This document shows, in pieces, positions 1 to 11,656 of a DNA stretch of 64,000 nucleotides. Made by a program: the position numbers and the translations under genes. A model generated the notes under the pieces. That model did not search any database. It worked only from the letters and a program-made list of their open reading frames with translations, and was not told where the DNA came from. Origin of the DNA: Abelmoschus esculentus (lineage: Eukaryota; Streptophyta; Magnoliopsida; Malvales; Malvaceae); contig JAUCBN010000021.1 of the NCBI GenBank assembly GCA_035048815.1, forward strand, positions 3,379,501 through 3,443,500, given 5' to 3'. The stretch's first letter is position 1, and the number at the start of each line of letters is the position of its first letter.

Positions 1-13
1 ATTGCACTTGCAG

Positions 14-1184
14 GTTCTTATAAGAATGCTTCCGGCCTATTATAAGCATGTCCGGTCCTTCAAGGACACTCTAGTAACCAAATTTTTCGGTCTTCATTGC
101 GTGAAATTAACCGGGGCAGTACAGAAAAAGGTAATGTGATATTGCAGGGTTTCAACTTCAATCAAATCTTGGAACTCATAAAATTTCTGAAACTAATCTC
201 ATATGTCCTTCTTCACTTGTGATCGTGATGAGTCAGGTTCGATTTGTTATAATCGGGAATCTGTTTTGTACCGACTATGCCATTCATAGACGCTTCGACT
301 TGAAAGGTTCTTTTCAAGGTCGTACAACTGCTAAACTCGAATCAGAAATCGATCCAACAACAACACTCAAAGACCTCGATCTCAATTATATGTTTCGGTT
401 GCAGAAACTATGGATCCAAGAGTTCTGCAGGTGATTCTGTTTTCTAAGTGCCTCTTTATGCTTAAGGTTCATGCAGTCTGATTCGTTTTCGACTCCTTTC
501 GTGCAGGCAAGTCGACCAAGATTGTGACTTCCTTGAACGTGAGAGAATTATGGATTATAGTTTGCTGGTTGGTTTGCACTTCCGTGAAGTTCCCACAACT
601 CCTGGAGGTCTCACCCCTACTGGTTTTTTCCTAGTCATCAATGGAAACTAAATTTTCCAGTAATTTGAAATCATTGGTTGCCTAATAGATTAACAGATGT
701 TTCGGGCATAACTTGCAGGAAATGGAGAAGCTCATGAGCTATCCCAAGGTAGCACTGATGAGCTTGTTATCGACTCTACACGGTAAAATCGTAATCGTTG
801 CCAATGCCACATGAATCCATTGATCTAAAACGTTGCATGCCATCTATATGAACTGTTTCGAATTAGTTGTTCTGATGATTTTTTGATACGGAAATATGCA
901 GGCAGTCTTCCAATAGATTAGGTATAAAGATCGCCGCTCGAGCTGAAAAGACGGTGAGAAAAACCGATTGTCAACTTGTCGGAGAACCAACCGGTGTAAC
1001 ATGTGATGTCATTCTCTTCTTTGGTATAATAGACATTCTACAAGACTATGACATTAGCAAGAAGCTTGAGCATGCATATAAATCAATGCAATACGATCCG
1101 ACTTCGATTTCCGCCGTTGATCCAAAGCTATATTCGAAACGCTTCCGCGATTTCATTCTCAAAGTTTTCGTACAGGACACTTGA
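14..1184 (+). CDS. PIP5K: Phosphatidylinositol 4-phosphate 5-kinase, C-terminal part (5' end outside window)
   Basis: Five exons are visible: 14-130, 237-430, 507-607, 719-782 and 902-1184 (TGA). All junctions are GT-AG and together they give 252 codons in frame. The product matches the catalytic C-terminal half of plant PI4P 5-kinases, which phosphorylate PI4P to PI(4,5)P2, mainly at the plasma membrane. Seen in order: LPAYYKHVRSF, the nucleotide-binding motif HRRFDLKGS with its lysine, the catalytic-loop motif MDYSLLVGLHFRE, IIDILQDYD, and an activation-loop-like stretch YDPTSISAVDPKLYSKRF near the C terminus. The N-terminal part, including any MORN repeats, lies upstream of the window, so the subfamily cannot be decided. 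The sequence differs from the usual GSSHGR/GSSQGR after the lysine (GSFQGR). Family assignment is secure; intactness cannot be judged from this half. Confidence 0.93.
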
Positions 1185-1644
1185 AAATGTCATGATCGGT
1201 ACAAGACTTCCCGGTCGGAACCTGTGTGCATTTATGTACATTGATCGTATTCCGGCAATGTGAACAGTTAAAAGCAGAATCTAGCGACTTCTGTCATCGA
1301 CACGGCGGCAATGGACACACCGGAGTAGTTTCTTATGTTGCAGATATATGATATGTTACAGTCAGGGCTTAGGTTAACATTGTAAACATAGTTGTTAAGG
1401 TTGTTTCAAATGTATATGAATTACATTCTTTTTGTACCGAATTAGCTTGAAGCTGATATATTCGAATCAAAATCAAAACAAATTTTAATAAATCTAAGTA
1501 TCGGAATGCGGAATCGAATATGTTTAAACGTTCAATAATAAAGGAGCAAACAGTTCAGTCATCGTTTCATATAAGCAAATGGAAACAAAGCATGGACACC
1601 AGGCAAAACAGAAGAGCAGGCAGTCAGGCAGTTACCGATCGTCG
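1185..1644. other. Convergent 3' UTR region between the kinase gene and the SRS gene
   Basis: The stop codons of two convergent genes are 460 bp apart. The plus side carries AATAAA-like signals near 1486 and 1537. No additional coding sequence is seen. The two transcripts may overlap at their 3' ends. Confidence 0.6.
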
Positions 1645-2623
1645 TCAGTCGCCGGAGGCTGCAACAACCGGCGAAGAAGAATCCCTATCCCCTCCATTGC
1701 TACTGCTTTGGAAAACGAGTTTTGATATACAAGGTAAGGCATTCTTCACATCAACTCCATGATCATACAGGAACCCCTGGAACACATGGCCGCTTATATT
1801 CACAGTAGCTTGGTAAGCAACCTCTGCTTCACCGTCACTAATGGCAGTCACCTGAATACACCTGAAAACCGCCGGAGCTCGAACTTGACCCGGCAACGAT
1901 TGTTTAAATCTCGAATCTGGAAATTAGCAAAACCCCAGTTTTAAACCAACACCAGAGAAACAATTTAAAGAGGAGAATGGAGATTGTAAATGAGAGAAAG
2001 AACAAACCCTGGTGAGAAGTTGCAGCTTCAAAATTCATGGACTTGGAAGCAGCATTTGAAGTGAAATTCAATACCCTTTGCCTTTTACCTCCACAGGATG
2101 ATGACCCTGAAGATCCTCCGCCGTTTCCACCTCTGTCCTCCTCCCCGATCACCATCACTTTCCTTTCTTTCTTTTTAGCAGCAGGCACCCATGTGCTCTT
2201 CACATGGGTAGCACAATCGTAGCCTCTATTCTTACAACAAGTCCGACACCGACTGTATCGACACTCCTTCTTCGCCCTATTCCCACAGTCTCTACACACC
2301 TTCATAGAACCGCCGTCGTCATCTTCGTCGTCGTCTTCAACACCGGACAAGACTCCATCTTTCTTCCGGAAAACCCGTGGCGGTTCTTGGGTTGTTGTGA
2401 TCCTCTTTAAAGTCCAAAAATTTGTGTCAGTCAAGTTGTGGTTCTGGTAAAACGCTTGCTGTGGAGGCGGCGGTTGTTGTTGTTGTTGTTGTTGTTGTTG
2501 GTTTTCCTGTGAAGGTGGTGGTGGAGCTACAAGGAAGACGTTATGTAGGCCTAACATGTTGGTAGGGTGGTAATGATGATGATCATGGGCGGCGGTGATG
2601 GCGGTGGCGGTGGCAGTGGCCAC
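1645..2623 (-). CDS. SHI/STY/LRP1 (SRS) family zinc-finger transcription regulator
   Basis: Two exons on the minus strand, 2623-2008 and 1916-1645, joined by a 91-bp GT-AG intron, give 295 aa. Residues 110-137 fit the SHI/SRS RING-like finger pattern CX2CX7CX4CX2C2X6C exactly (C110, C113, C121, C126, C129, C130, C137), followed by THVKSTWVPAAKKKERK, a basic nuclear-targeting stretch. Exon 2 encodes the LRP1-type C-terminal domain, including LPGQVRAPAVFRC and the IGGH-like motif NISGHVFQGFLYDHG. The N terminus has a His-rich stretch and a polyQ/polyP tract (about residues 42-56, encoded by a CAA/CAG run at about 2474-2500). The family acts in auxin biosynthesis and organ growth (STY/SHI/LRP1). 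The Met at residue 23, beginning MLGLHNVFLVAP, is an alternative start that would resemble the LRP1 N terminus better. Exact orthologue not assigned. Confidence 0.93.
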
Positions 2624-3019
2624 AATTGGAATGTTTAAGAAATTGGGGTTGAAGAAACAGTTAGAGATCTTTCACCTCTGAGACAAACAGAAGCCCTTAC
2701 TACTAAAATATACTCAAACTGACAGACAACTGCAGAACTGTTCTACCAAGACATTAGATTTGTCTTTATATTCATATTCATATATTTTATTTACTTTTTA
2801 ATTTAAATTAAATTTAATAAATTAAAAAATAATAAAAAATAACTTTTAATACTGAATTTGTTTTTTTTTTTTAACAAACTAATAGCTTAATACTGTATTT
2901 AATGATTATTGAATTTGGGTTTTAAAAATTGTTTGATTTGTTATTGGAATTTATGCGTTAATATAGATATATTATTTTGTAGATATAAATTTTAAATTTA
3001 AAAAAAAAATAGTAGATAA
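2624..3019. other. SRS upstream region, AT-rich
   Basis: This stretch lies 5' of the minus-strand SRS gene. The first ~130 bp are mixed in composition and probably hold the leader and core promoter. Beyond 2760 it is AT-rich with no coding signal. No clear TATA box was chosen. Confidence 0.4.
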
Positions 3020-3350
3020 TAAATGGAAGAATTTCTAGAAATATTGATGTTGATTTTTTTAAATATTGTATCTCTTACTTTATTTTTCAGAATATTAATG
3101 ATTTTACAGTATTTGAAAAGTCGGTACCATTAGGCTCCGACTTTAAACAATATTTTTAGATAATTTGGGTAAAAACGAAGCTTTTTGGCTCTGACTTTGA
3201 CATCTTCATTTTTACACTATTCAAAGTCCGAACCTAATGGTGCCGACTTTCCAAATATTATAAAATCATCAATATTCTAAAAAATAAAGATATATAATTT
3301 TTTAAGATTTTTTTTTCAATATCAATATTTTTGAAAATTCCCCAATAAAC
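3020..3350. mobile_element. Palindromic MITE-like element
   Basis: The two halves are imperfect inverted copies. The left arm contains AAGTCGGTACCATTAGGCTC (around 3118-3137); the reverse complement of the right arm contains AAGTCGGCACCATTAGGTTC (around 3232-3251). The similarity runs outward through AATATTAATGATTTTA versus AATATTGATGATTTTA. The unpaired centre is roughly 60 bp. Such foldback elements are non-autonomous DNA transposons. The superfamily is not resolved and I could not fix a target-site duplication. Confidence 0.75.
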
Positions 3351-3809
3351 ATGTATTACTAGAAATTAATTAACCCTGTTCATTTATTTTTAAGATAAAT
3401 TTAATTTTGTTGGATCAGGACCATAATAATACTCTAATTAAACTTAAATAAAAACAGAATCAAAATTAAACTTTGACAAAAATTAATATATTATATTTAA
3501 AAAATATAATTATTCTCACTCATTAACCAAATTCTTTATAGGAAAGATATAGCAAGTAGCATGAAATAATAATGACTAAAGTCCAAAAATATTTCCTCTA
3601 TGGTATTGCTTTGAGTGGAAATATTTATATAGAACCAGTAATTGAATATCTTAACCTCACACTTCAATAATCAAATGTCACTAATCTTATCATCATTACA
3701 TAAGAAATGTCATTCATTATAACAACTTCTAGAATTATTTTTGGCTTAACTACTAAAATTCAAGAATTTCATTTATTAAATATTATAGGTAAATCTTTTC
3801 ATATTATCT
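3351..3809. other. AT-rich intergenic DNA
   Basis: No open frame, RNA gene or clear repeat structure seen. Confidence 0.6.
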
Positions 3810-3983
3810 GTAAGACCAACCACTAAAAATCATTCATATCATTATTTTTATGTTATATATTTTTTAGAGTGAATCTTCACTCATATCTACTGTTAATTTA
3901 TTTTAATTTTTTTCAAGTGAAGATTCACATAATATATGACATGAAAAAAATGATGATATGAATGATTTTTAGTGATTGGTCTC
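3810..3983. mobile_element. Short palindromic MITE
   Basis: A near-complete inverted repeat of about 174 bp. The left end reads AGACCAACCACTAAAAATCA; the reverse complement of the right end reads AGACCAATCACTAAAAATCA. The inner arms pair as GTGAATCTTCACT and AGTGAAGATTCAC. Weaker relatives of the inner part occur around 43960-44110 and 60430-60600. Confidence 0.8.
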
Positions 3984-5289
3984 ATGGACACGTGATGGGA
4001 CTTACTTATGATATAATTTCTTCATATTATCATACATTTTGATAGTTAGATTAAATAGTTATCATGGGTGTACACTTTTGATAGAGATTAATTTTTAATG
4101 GTTAATATAATTTGTATTGCTTAAAATTGTTTAAATTATTATATTAAAAAAAAAGCGTAATAGTCGTAAGCATACTAAAAGGATTCGACTTCTTATCGAT
4201 ATTTACTCAAATCAAAAAAGATGTTCTAGGATGACTTGGAGACAGATTCATAACCGCTAATTTAGTTAGTAGCTTAAATTCTGAATCGGAAATTTAATGA
4301 TTTATTTATTAGTTAATTTAGTGTATAATATCAATGTAAATTCGAGGTTCTTAGATAATAAAAGTATTACTTATCCAAAAAACATCAAAAAATTCTCTTA
4401 ATTTATTTTTTATTTATAACGGATAAATTCAAATTTTTAAATTTTTTATAGAATCTAATATCTGATTCTGTAACTCATTGTTGGTATAAATGAGAAATCT
4501 TTAGTATTATTTTAAGGAAAAAAAGTTGAATTTTCTTTAAAATCACTTGCTAAAGTTATTTGCCAATTAGGTAAAGAAATGGACATCATTAGGGGTATGC
4601 TAGGTTTCTTAGGGAGCTTGCATTTTAACTAGGGTTGTGGACCTATCTAAAGCATTAGGGTCAAGATTTAGCTTAAAATTCTACAACCCTATGTTCCTAT
4701 AGACCCTAGGTGTAGGCATATTAGTGGACCATGCTACTTTGCTTTTCCTTTGATATTGATTTGATGGTGACAATATTTTGAAGGTTACTCCTACCCTTTC
4801 CTTTCTCAAGCAATGGTCCAATCATTTCATTTACTTTTATTAATTTATATTTTATTTTGTGATTTCAAAAATAGGGTAATTAGTGATTAATTGTGATTAA
4901 AAAAAATAGGAAAATATGGTTAGTTTAGAATTATTTAGGGAACTAGCATGATCTTATAAATGTAGAAAACGGATTTAAATATGGACTACTTTGCTAAAAG
5001 TATTATGTTTTGTGTTAACAAAAGTATTATAGTATGGATGAGCAAAATTCTTCATACTTCTTTTATATGTTTTTTTTATTTTTTTTGAAAATTTATTAAA
5101 AATTAAATTTTAAACCCTAACTCTTATTTTTTATATTCTAAACTTTAAATCTTATACCTAAAAAATACACCCGACACCTAATTTCCTAAACCTTAACCAA
5201 AACTCCTAAGCTAAAAACCCTAAAACCTCTAATTTAAAGTGGAGACTTAAATAGAGGCATGAGAAAAGAGTAGACGATTTGCACCCAGT
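3984..5289. other. AT-rich intergenic DNA without genes
   Basis: No coding sequence is recognised. A less AT-rich patch at about 4600-4760 contains a short inverted pair (AGGGTTGTGG near 4633, CTACAACCCT near 4681) of unknown meaning. Scattered AAACCCTAA-like words at 5110-5230 are too irregular for a telomeric array. Confidence 0.5.
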
Positions 5290-5715
5290 TTGGGTACTTA
5301 TTTTGATGTTAAGCCTTGTATTAAAGTACACAATTTAAATTTGATTAAAAAATTAATAAAATTCAATCGTAAAATAAAAATTCGAATAACTCAAATAATT
5401 CAAAATTTTTAATAATTAGAGAATTTACTTTTAAATTCAAGAGGAGTCCTTTAGTTTTTTTAATGATATATATATTGATATACAAAAAATATAAAATAAT
5501 ATTATTATATATAAAAAATATGAATATATATTATATGATTAGAGAAAGTCATTTAAATTAAAATTAAACCGTACTATGATAAATAATTATAATTAAATTT
5601 TTATAAGAACTTAAAAATTTGACTCGACTTGAATTATAAAATATTACTCATCAACTTGAATAATTCAATTTTTTCAACTTAACTCAAATCGATCGAACGT
5701 TCACCTCTAATATTT
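5290..5715. mobile_element. MITE family C, copy 1 (5'-truncated)
   Basis: Its body matches the copies at 6205-6710 and 41237-41740 over several hundred bases. Shared segments include TAATAATTAGAGAATTTACT, GATTAGAGAAAGTCATTTAA and GATAAATAATTATAATTAAA. The right end GTTCACCTCTAAT resembles the others, but the usual left end is missing or replaced. Confidence 0.6.
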
Positions 5716-6204
5716 TATTTAATAAAAAAGTAAAATGAAATCAATAGTTGCATTAGAACAATTCATAAGTATAAGCTTTGGGTAAAATTAAATTAAATAA
5801 AACAAAATTTAAATTATTGAATAAATGATAATTTCTGATGATATCAAAAATAAAAAACTAGCCACTGAATTTAGTATTCAATAAAATATTTTCTTATAAA
5901 TAACGATAAAAAAATAAATTTTATATACATCGATTAAATAAATATTAATAGATTATTTACACTACTATAAATAAATAAATATTATTTATTTATATTGACT
6001 CAGACAATAATATTTTTTTATTCGTCATTAGGTTTAGATCGTGGGCCAATCGGGCTTTTAATGTAAAATGGGTTAAATTGAATAATAGGTTTATAAACGG
6101 GCTCAAATTTTGGACATGGACATGTACAATATGGATATTCATTTTAATGGATAAGAAATTTGATTTTTTCAAATGGTTGGATTTTATTTGGATGTATCTA
6201 ATCC
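5716..6204. other. AT-rich intergenic DNA
   Basis: No gene seen. The segment around 6040-6120 (GGGCTTTTAATG, GGGCTCAAATTTTGG) resembles a decayed non-coding repeat rather than a coding exon. Confidence 0.4.
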
Positions 6205-6710
6205 GTTTAGGAGCGAACAAAATTTGATTCGATTTATAAAAGTTGAATAGCTAGAGTTGGCTCGAGATAAAAATATTTGACTCGTCTTGACTTAACTTGA
6301 AAAATTTCAAATAAAGTTCAAATTATAAAGTAGAAATTTGAATAACTTGAATAACTCTAAATTTTTAGTAATTAGAAGATTTATTTTTAAGTTTGATACG
6401 AGTTACTCAAATTTTTATGATAGATATATAACGATATATAAAAATATAAAAAAATATTGTTACATATGAAAAAAATATAAAGATACATATATCTCTTATA
6501 TGATTAGAGAAAGTCGTTTAATTTGTAATCAAATTGTACTATAACATGATAAATAATTATAATTAAATTTTTATAAGAACTTGAAAACTTGACTAGAAAC
6601 AAAAAAATTTAAATAAAGTTTGAGTTGTAAAATATGACACATTCACTTAAATAACTCGAAATTTTTTAATTCAATTCGATTCTACTCAATCCAATGCTCA
6701 CCCCTAAATT
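6205..6710. mobile_element. MITE family C, copy 2
   Basis: About 500 bp. The left end is TTTAGGAGCGAACAAAAT and the reverse complement of the right end is TTTAGGGGTGAGCATTGG, so the termini are imperfect inverted repeats. The internal sequence is alignable with the copies at 5290 and 41237. There is no coding capacity. It looks like a non-autonomous DNA element, possibly hAT-type from the terminal GGGTGAGCA motif (inference). Confidence 0.7.
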
Positions 6711-7039
6711 TGTCCGCAAAACACATTTTCACACCATCTTAGAGAACTCACAACAGAAGAACAAGTTATTTCTCGACTCATCCTCTTGGGAGCACAAATA
6801 TTCCTTCCCCACCTTCGAAATTTTTTTTCTCATTTTTTCTTTTTTTTTTTAAATTTAAAAAATGTTTACTTTTATATTTATCTCCCACTTTTAAATGTTC
6901 ATATTTTGAACTTAATTTTAAATCTCAATTCCGTCTCTACATCTACCGTCATTCTATGTGCAACAAGTTTGTTCTTGGTAGGCAACCTGTCTAATACTGT
7001 CATCCATGCAATGGAAGAGTTCCTTACTAGTTTATGCTA

Positions 7040-7450
7040 AAGGATTTCATCTCTCTCTTGTCCTTAGTTTCCTGCCAAATCAAGGACATCGAGCTAAAAG
7101 GTGCAACCAACATCCCTCGGATACAATTCTGTTTAGCATCAATCTGGCAGAAACAACTATCTCGTAGGACATAGGACCACATCCAAGCCACCTAGACAGA
7201 TCTTTCCTAGAGCAACCGCCTTCGGATCGAATAGATCATACGGGCTTGATTCCAACTCCTTATATGCTTAAGCCACTGTCCTCTTTCAGATTTTGGGATT
7301 AGCAATCTTCTCAAGCAATGAGGAATCCCCTCTTCCTACCAGTAGCATCTTGAATTTGACAGACAATGCTATCAGCTGCGCCAGACCCAAAAATTTAGAC
7401 TTTGCAGATTGTTCATTTGTAGCCAAGAAAATTGATTAAACACCTCTAGA
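7040..7450 (-). pseudogene. Unrecognised decayed coding-like remnant
   Basis: This ~400-bp patch is less AT-rich than its surroundings. Read on the minus strand it shows stretches of protein-like sequence interrupted by stops, for example LGLAQLIALSVKFKMLLVGR, then KELESSPYDLFDPKAVALER, then GMLVAPFSSMSLIWQETKDK. The absence of a single open frame says it is not a functional exon. I do not recognise the family. It could be a transposon-derived or gene-derived fragment. Confidence 0.3.
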
Positions 7451-7594
7451 GTTCTTCAGACTACTAAACCGAGTCAGTTGTGCCTTTATTCTTCATATTT
7501 TTGTTTTTAGTTGTACTTTTGATTTTTTAGAGTTTTATTTTTACTAATTCATATTGATTCGTATCAAATATCTGACTTTAGTTGTTGAATTTTT

Positions 7595-10500
7595 TATAAA
7601 ACCCTAAAACCGGGTTAGTAAAATTATTCGAATAAATTATAAATTAAATCAAATCACATGTTAATTAGATTAGAAGGAAAGGGTGAAATTGAATTAAATA
7701 AAGAATTTGGAGGTTGCGCAGTAAATACATGAATTCCCTATACTATCCTTAGTAATAAATTAAATTTAGTTATAACAAAAGGGCAAGGTGGACATTTCCT
7801 AGGTTTAATGAGAAGGATGATTGTCATCCTTTCCCCCAAACCCCATTTCACGTGAGAAGAAAAGAAAAGAATAGAGGAAGAGTTTTTGAAAGAAAATTTA
7901 AGAGAAGCCATTGAAGGAGGGATTAAAAACTTAGCATGGTTAGGAATTTGGGCTAGGAATTCAAGTCTAACTATATCGGTAAGCTTTTCCTTTCATAATC
8001 AAAATTTATGGGTGTTTAAGCTTTTGGGTTTTTGAAAATTTTATGATATTTTCATGTTAGATCAGGTTGTTAGAAAGCCCAATCTAAAGTTAGTATTGAT
8101 TTGGTTTTAGTTACTGAAGCATGAAGAAATAGGTTAGAGAACTTGAATTTGGGGATTTTGTAAATGCCTTATGTGAGTTAATTGACTTGATAAGTTGATG
8201 AAAATAAGGATTTGTTGATGTTAATTTTGTGTTTGAAATGCTGGAAATTCATGAGGATAAGGTTGGGTTAAATTCGAACCCATAGAATGAAGGTTAGCCG
8301 ATTTCGCCTAGAAAATGCAATTCCGGGTAGTCATCTTTGAAAAATTCCCTAGGTCGAATTTGAGGGATTTAAGGGCTGAAATTTTGAAGTAGAATACTCT
8401 CATGTACCTAGTTTAAGTAAAAATTTACGGAACCTCAATTGGAGTTTTAAGCCTTTCCGTAAAGGTTGTTCGAACAGTTCCGAATCTGGACATGTCTGAT
8501 TCAAACGAAATCTGGTATTGATTGGTTGAAAATTAAAATGTAAGTTTAATTTTTAATTATAGAGGATCTTCTTAGCTTTCCAAAGAGGTAAAATGAGTTA
8601 AAATCAGATATGAAATCTAGGAGATATGATCGATTTACGAAAGGTAGCAAAGTTGTCCCTAGTGAATACATGAGAATATTTACATTTCTTAAGCATGTGA
8701 TCACTTAAATTTAATTGAATTTGATATGTCCTAATGAATTGCTATGTGAATATGATTTACTAGATAACCCAAGATAAGAAAATATTGAAGAAGATGAAAG
8801 ACTCGATCAAGCTAGAAAAAGGGGCAAAGGGATTACCATCTTCAACCCTTGAGTGCTTGGAACTATTTGTGAGTATGGCAAACTTTAGGGTTAGGACCTA
8901 GGCCTAACCGGACTTTTGGTATTTGATTTGTCATGTAATTGGACTAATCGTATATTTGGTAAAAAAGGAAGGAGGTTTAATTAATAAAGGACTTGTTTGA
9001 TACCATATTTGAATTTTAGATGCTTAAAACTAGATTAGTACATTTGCATAGCTCGAAAATGCCGAGGTAAATAATAGAACGCGACTATGGATGCTAGGCA
9101 TGTGAACCATGCATGAAGCATGTTTATGATGATGTGATTATTTGTTTGGCATTATGATATGTAAAATTGGTTGTGCACATGATATATATATGATTTTTTA
9201 GTAGCATGATAAATGCTTTTGGTTTGATAACATGATGAATACTTTGATATGATAGCATGACATAAATGCTTTTGTAGATATGTTATGAACATTGTTTGTG
9301 ATAAGGAACTTGGTTAATGCAAATCGAAAGATCAAATGAATATGGAACTCAAATTGAGCCTTGGTCGATAGTTGGTCATAGGCAGTACGACATGCCTAAG
9401 GTCTGAGTTCATTTGTTAGTACTTTGGTACTTCTGTTCGGTACTGTGGGTACCTTTGATTGGTGGTTAGTCACCATTTGTTAGATACCGTGGGTATCTTT
9501 TGTTAGTGCCTTTGTGGTACTTCTGTCAGTGCCTTCGTGGTACTTCTGATGACTCGCTTACCTAGTTTAACTATACCAAGACATCATTTAAAACTAATCC
9601 AAAAGATTAAACTTACGATGTGAAAAGACCATTTGAAATGTATTAGCTTATGAAACATTTGTATTCGAATATGTATTTGCTATTGAGCATTTGATTATGA
9701 TTTGCTATTGAGAATTTGGAACGAATAAAGAGCCTTTGATATGACTTTGATTATGATAGCTTTGAAACATGAAAATTGGCTAATGTGACATATGAACCTA
9801 AACATGCTAGTTTGTATATGAGCATATAGAGGCGAACTTAGATTGTATGCTAGAGGCATCATAAGCATGCCATATGACAAGCATGATAAGTAAGATACAT
9901 ATTAAGCATATTATACGATGTTTGAATTGTTATTATGAATTTGATAGATTGCTTACTTGGTGCATGTTAATTTATTTTTGATTAATGTTTAATTGGTTAG
10001 ACTTAGGGCTATCTTACTAAGTACCTCATAAGTACTTACCACCGGTTGTTTTCTCCTTCTCAAAATAATAGGTTATTGAGCTAAGGAGCTAGATTGAGTT
10101 CGATCGAGGGCAAGGACACCAAGCAAGCCAAAGTATGATATTTTGCAACTTTTGTAACTCCTAGCTTATGGTGGCATAGGGATCATGCTTAGAATAGCTC
10201 ATGTATTTTGAGATTTGGCATATGGTTGATATATATATTGTTATTGGAGCTTTCGGTTTGTAAGCCCTAAGGCATGGTATTCATGTTAGGCTGAGATAGG
10301 CTTATGTTTTGTATATGTGAGCATTTGTTATTTGCATGTGGCATGTAAGTGCCTATAATGGCATGAGAAGCATAGAACTAAATAAGGTAATCTATGAATC
10401 TTTAAAACCACATTAAGGGTATGTTGTTGCCATAGTAAAAGTATATGGTATAAAATGGTAGCTAGCTTGATAGATGGCATATGATAGAATGAATAATCAT

Positions 10501-11244
10501 CGGTTAAATGATTAGAATTGTAAATTGTTATTATTGACTAACAATTTAAGATTGTCCTTTAAGGATTAGGGATGGTTTGAGATCATATAGATGGTCTTTT
10601 GGTGTCTAAGTGAATTATATGCTAGAAACCTGTCATTTCGGGCAGGGGTATCGATACCAATCCCATGTGTACCGATACCCCCTTGGCATTAGTACTACTG
10701 GTTCGATACCTGGTTCGGTACCAATTTGTCCAGTGAGCTTTCCGAGCTCCCCGATTCGATATTAGTATCGAATCAGGTTGCTCTAGCTTTGGTCAACGAA
10801 TCAACTAGTCAACATGGTTGACCGGTATCGAACTATGTTTCGATACCCCTGTTTCGATACCTTCCTATAAGGGGTATCGATACCCCCGGCTATTTTGGTT
10901 CAATTAATGTTAAAATTGATTGGTTAATAATAACATGTTAAAGAGGGCTAAATAAAATTGGTTAAGGGCCTTAGTTTGAGCTCGATTGAGATCAAAGATT
11001 GAGATCGAATATTAGATTATTTACGATCGAGAATTAAAATAAGTCCAGGAATAATTGATAAGTGAATTAAATTTTGATGAACGAATTTGTAATTGAAAAA
11101 AGTTTTAAATTGGCCTTGAAATTGATAGGCACATCATGTTATTGAATTGAAATGTCTTTGAAATGAGTACAACTTCCGGTTTAATTACAAGTTTATAAGT
11201 CCGGTTGACACCCCCGTCTCCTAACTCGGGGAGAGGGTGCCACA
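7595..11244. mobile_element. Probable Gypsy (Tekay/Del-like) solo LTR, 3.65 kb
   Basis: The left end TATAAAACCCTAAAACCGGG resembles the TGTAACACCCCTAAACCCGG start of long Tekay/Del-type LTRs with the initial TG mutated. The right end is GGGTGCCACA. TTTTT flanks both ends (7590-7594 and 11245-11249), consistent with a 5-bp target-site duplication, though it is low-complexity. No primer-binding site follows the right end and no gag-pol is next to it, so a solo LTR is the simplest reading. The body lacks open frames and holds a cluster of TATCGATA/TCGATACC words at 10640-10890. The lineage is assigned from recalled LTR features, not a search. Confidence 0.55.
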
Positions 11245-11656
11245 TTTTTCGACAGAAATTTTTTCGTATATATAATACTTCAAACTCGAGATATTTTTAA
11301 GTAGAATCAAACTGCTTACTACTTAGACCAACCCTAATAATTACTCTCCATACTTCAATACTTAGTAAAAGATATGATTTTATGAATATTCGAATCTTAA
11401 ATCAAGTAGATGTTAACTTTCAAGCATTATTTATATAAACCAACTGAATCAAACTTTAAATTTACTTTTGGTTTTAGACACCCTTCCACTCTGTTCTTGC
11501 AGTGTTCCTATGTCAAATGTGTGAGAAAACAGCAATCTCAACAGGATGATGCAAAACGAGTAGACAAAGATAACCAGTTATTTAGCTGATGGATCTTCAA
11601 CCCGGAAGCTAGTTTCTATAGAAATTATAAATAATTTTCTGGTTTTAATTCAAGTT
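11245..11656. other. Intergenic DNA upstream of the tRNA gene
   Basis: No coding signal. A CAA at 11651-11653, a few bases before the tRNA 5' end, fits the CAA initiation motif common upstream of plant tRNA genes. Confidence 0.45.

Noticed and set aside
4600..4760. Possible microRNA hairpin (AGGGTTGTGG/CTACAACCCT)
   Set aside because: The stem is only about ten pairs with a poorly paired interior; no mature miRNA sequence recognised.
5110..5235. AAACCCTAA-like words suggesting an interstitial telomere repeat
   Set aside because: Only a few irregular matches, no consecutive 7-bp units.
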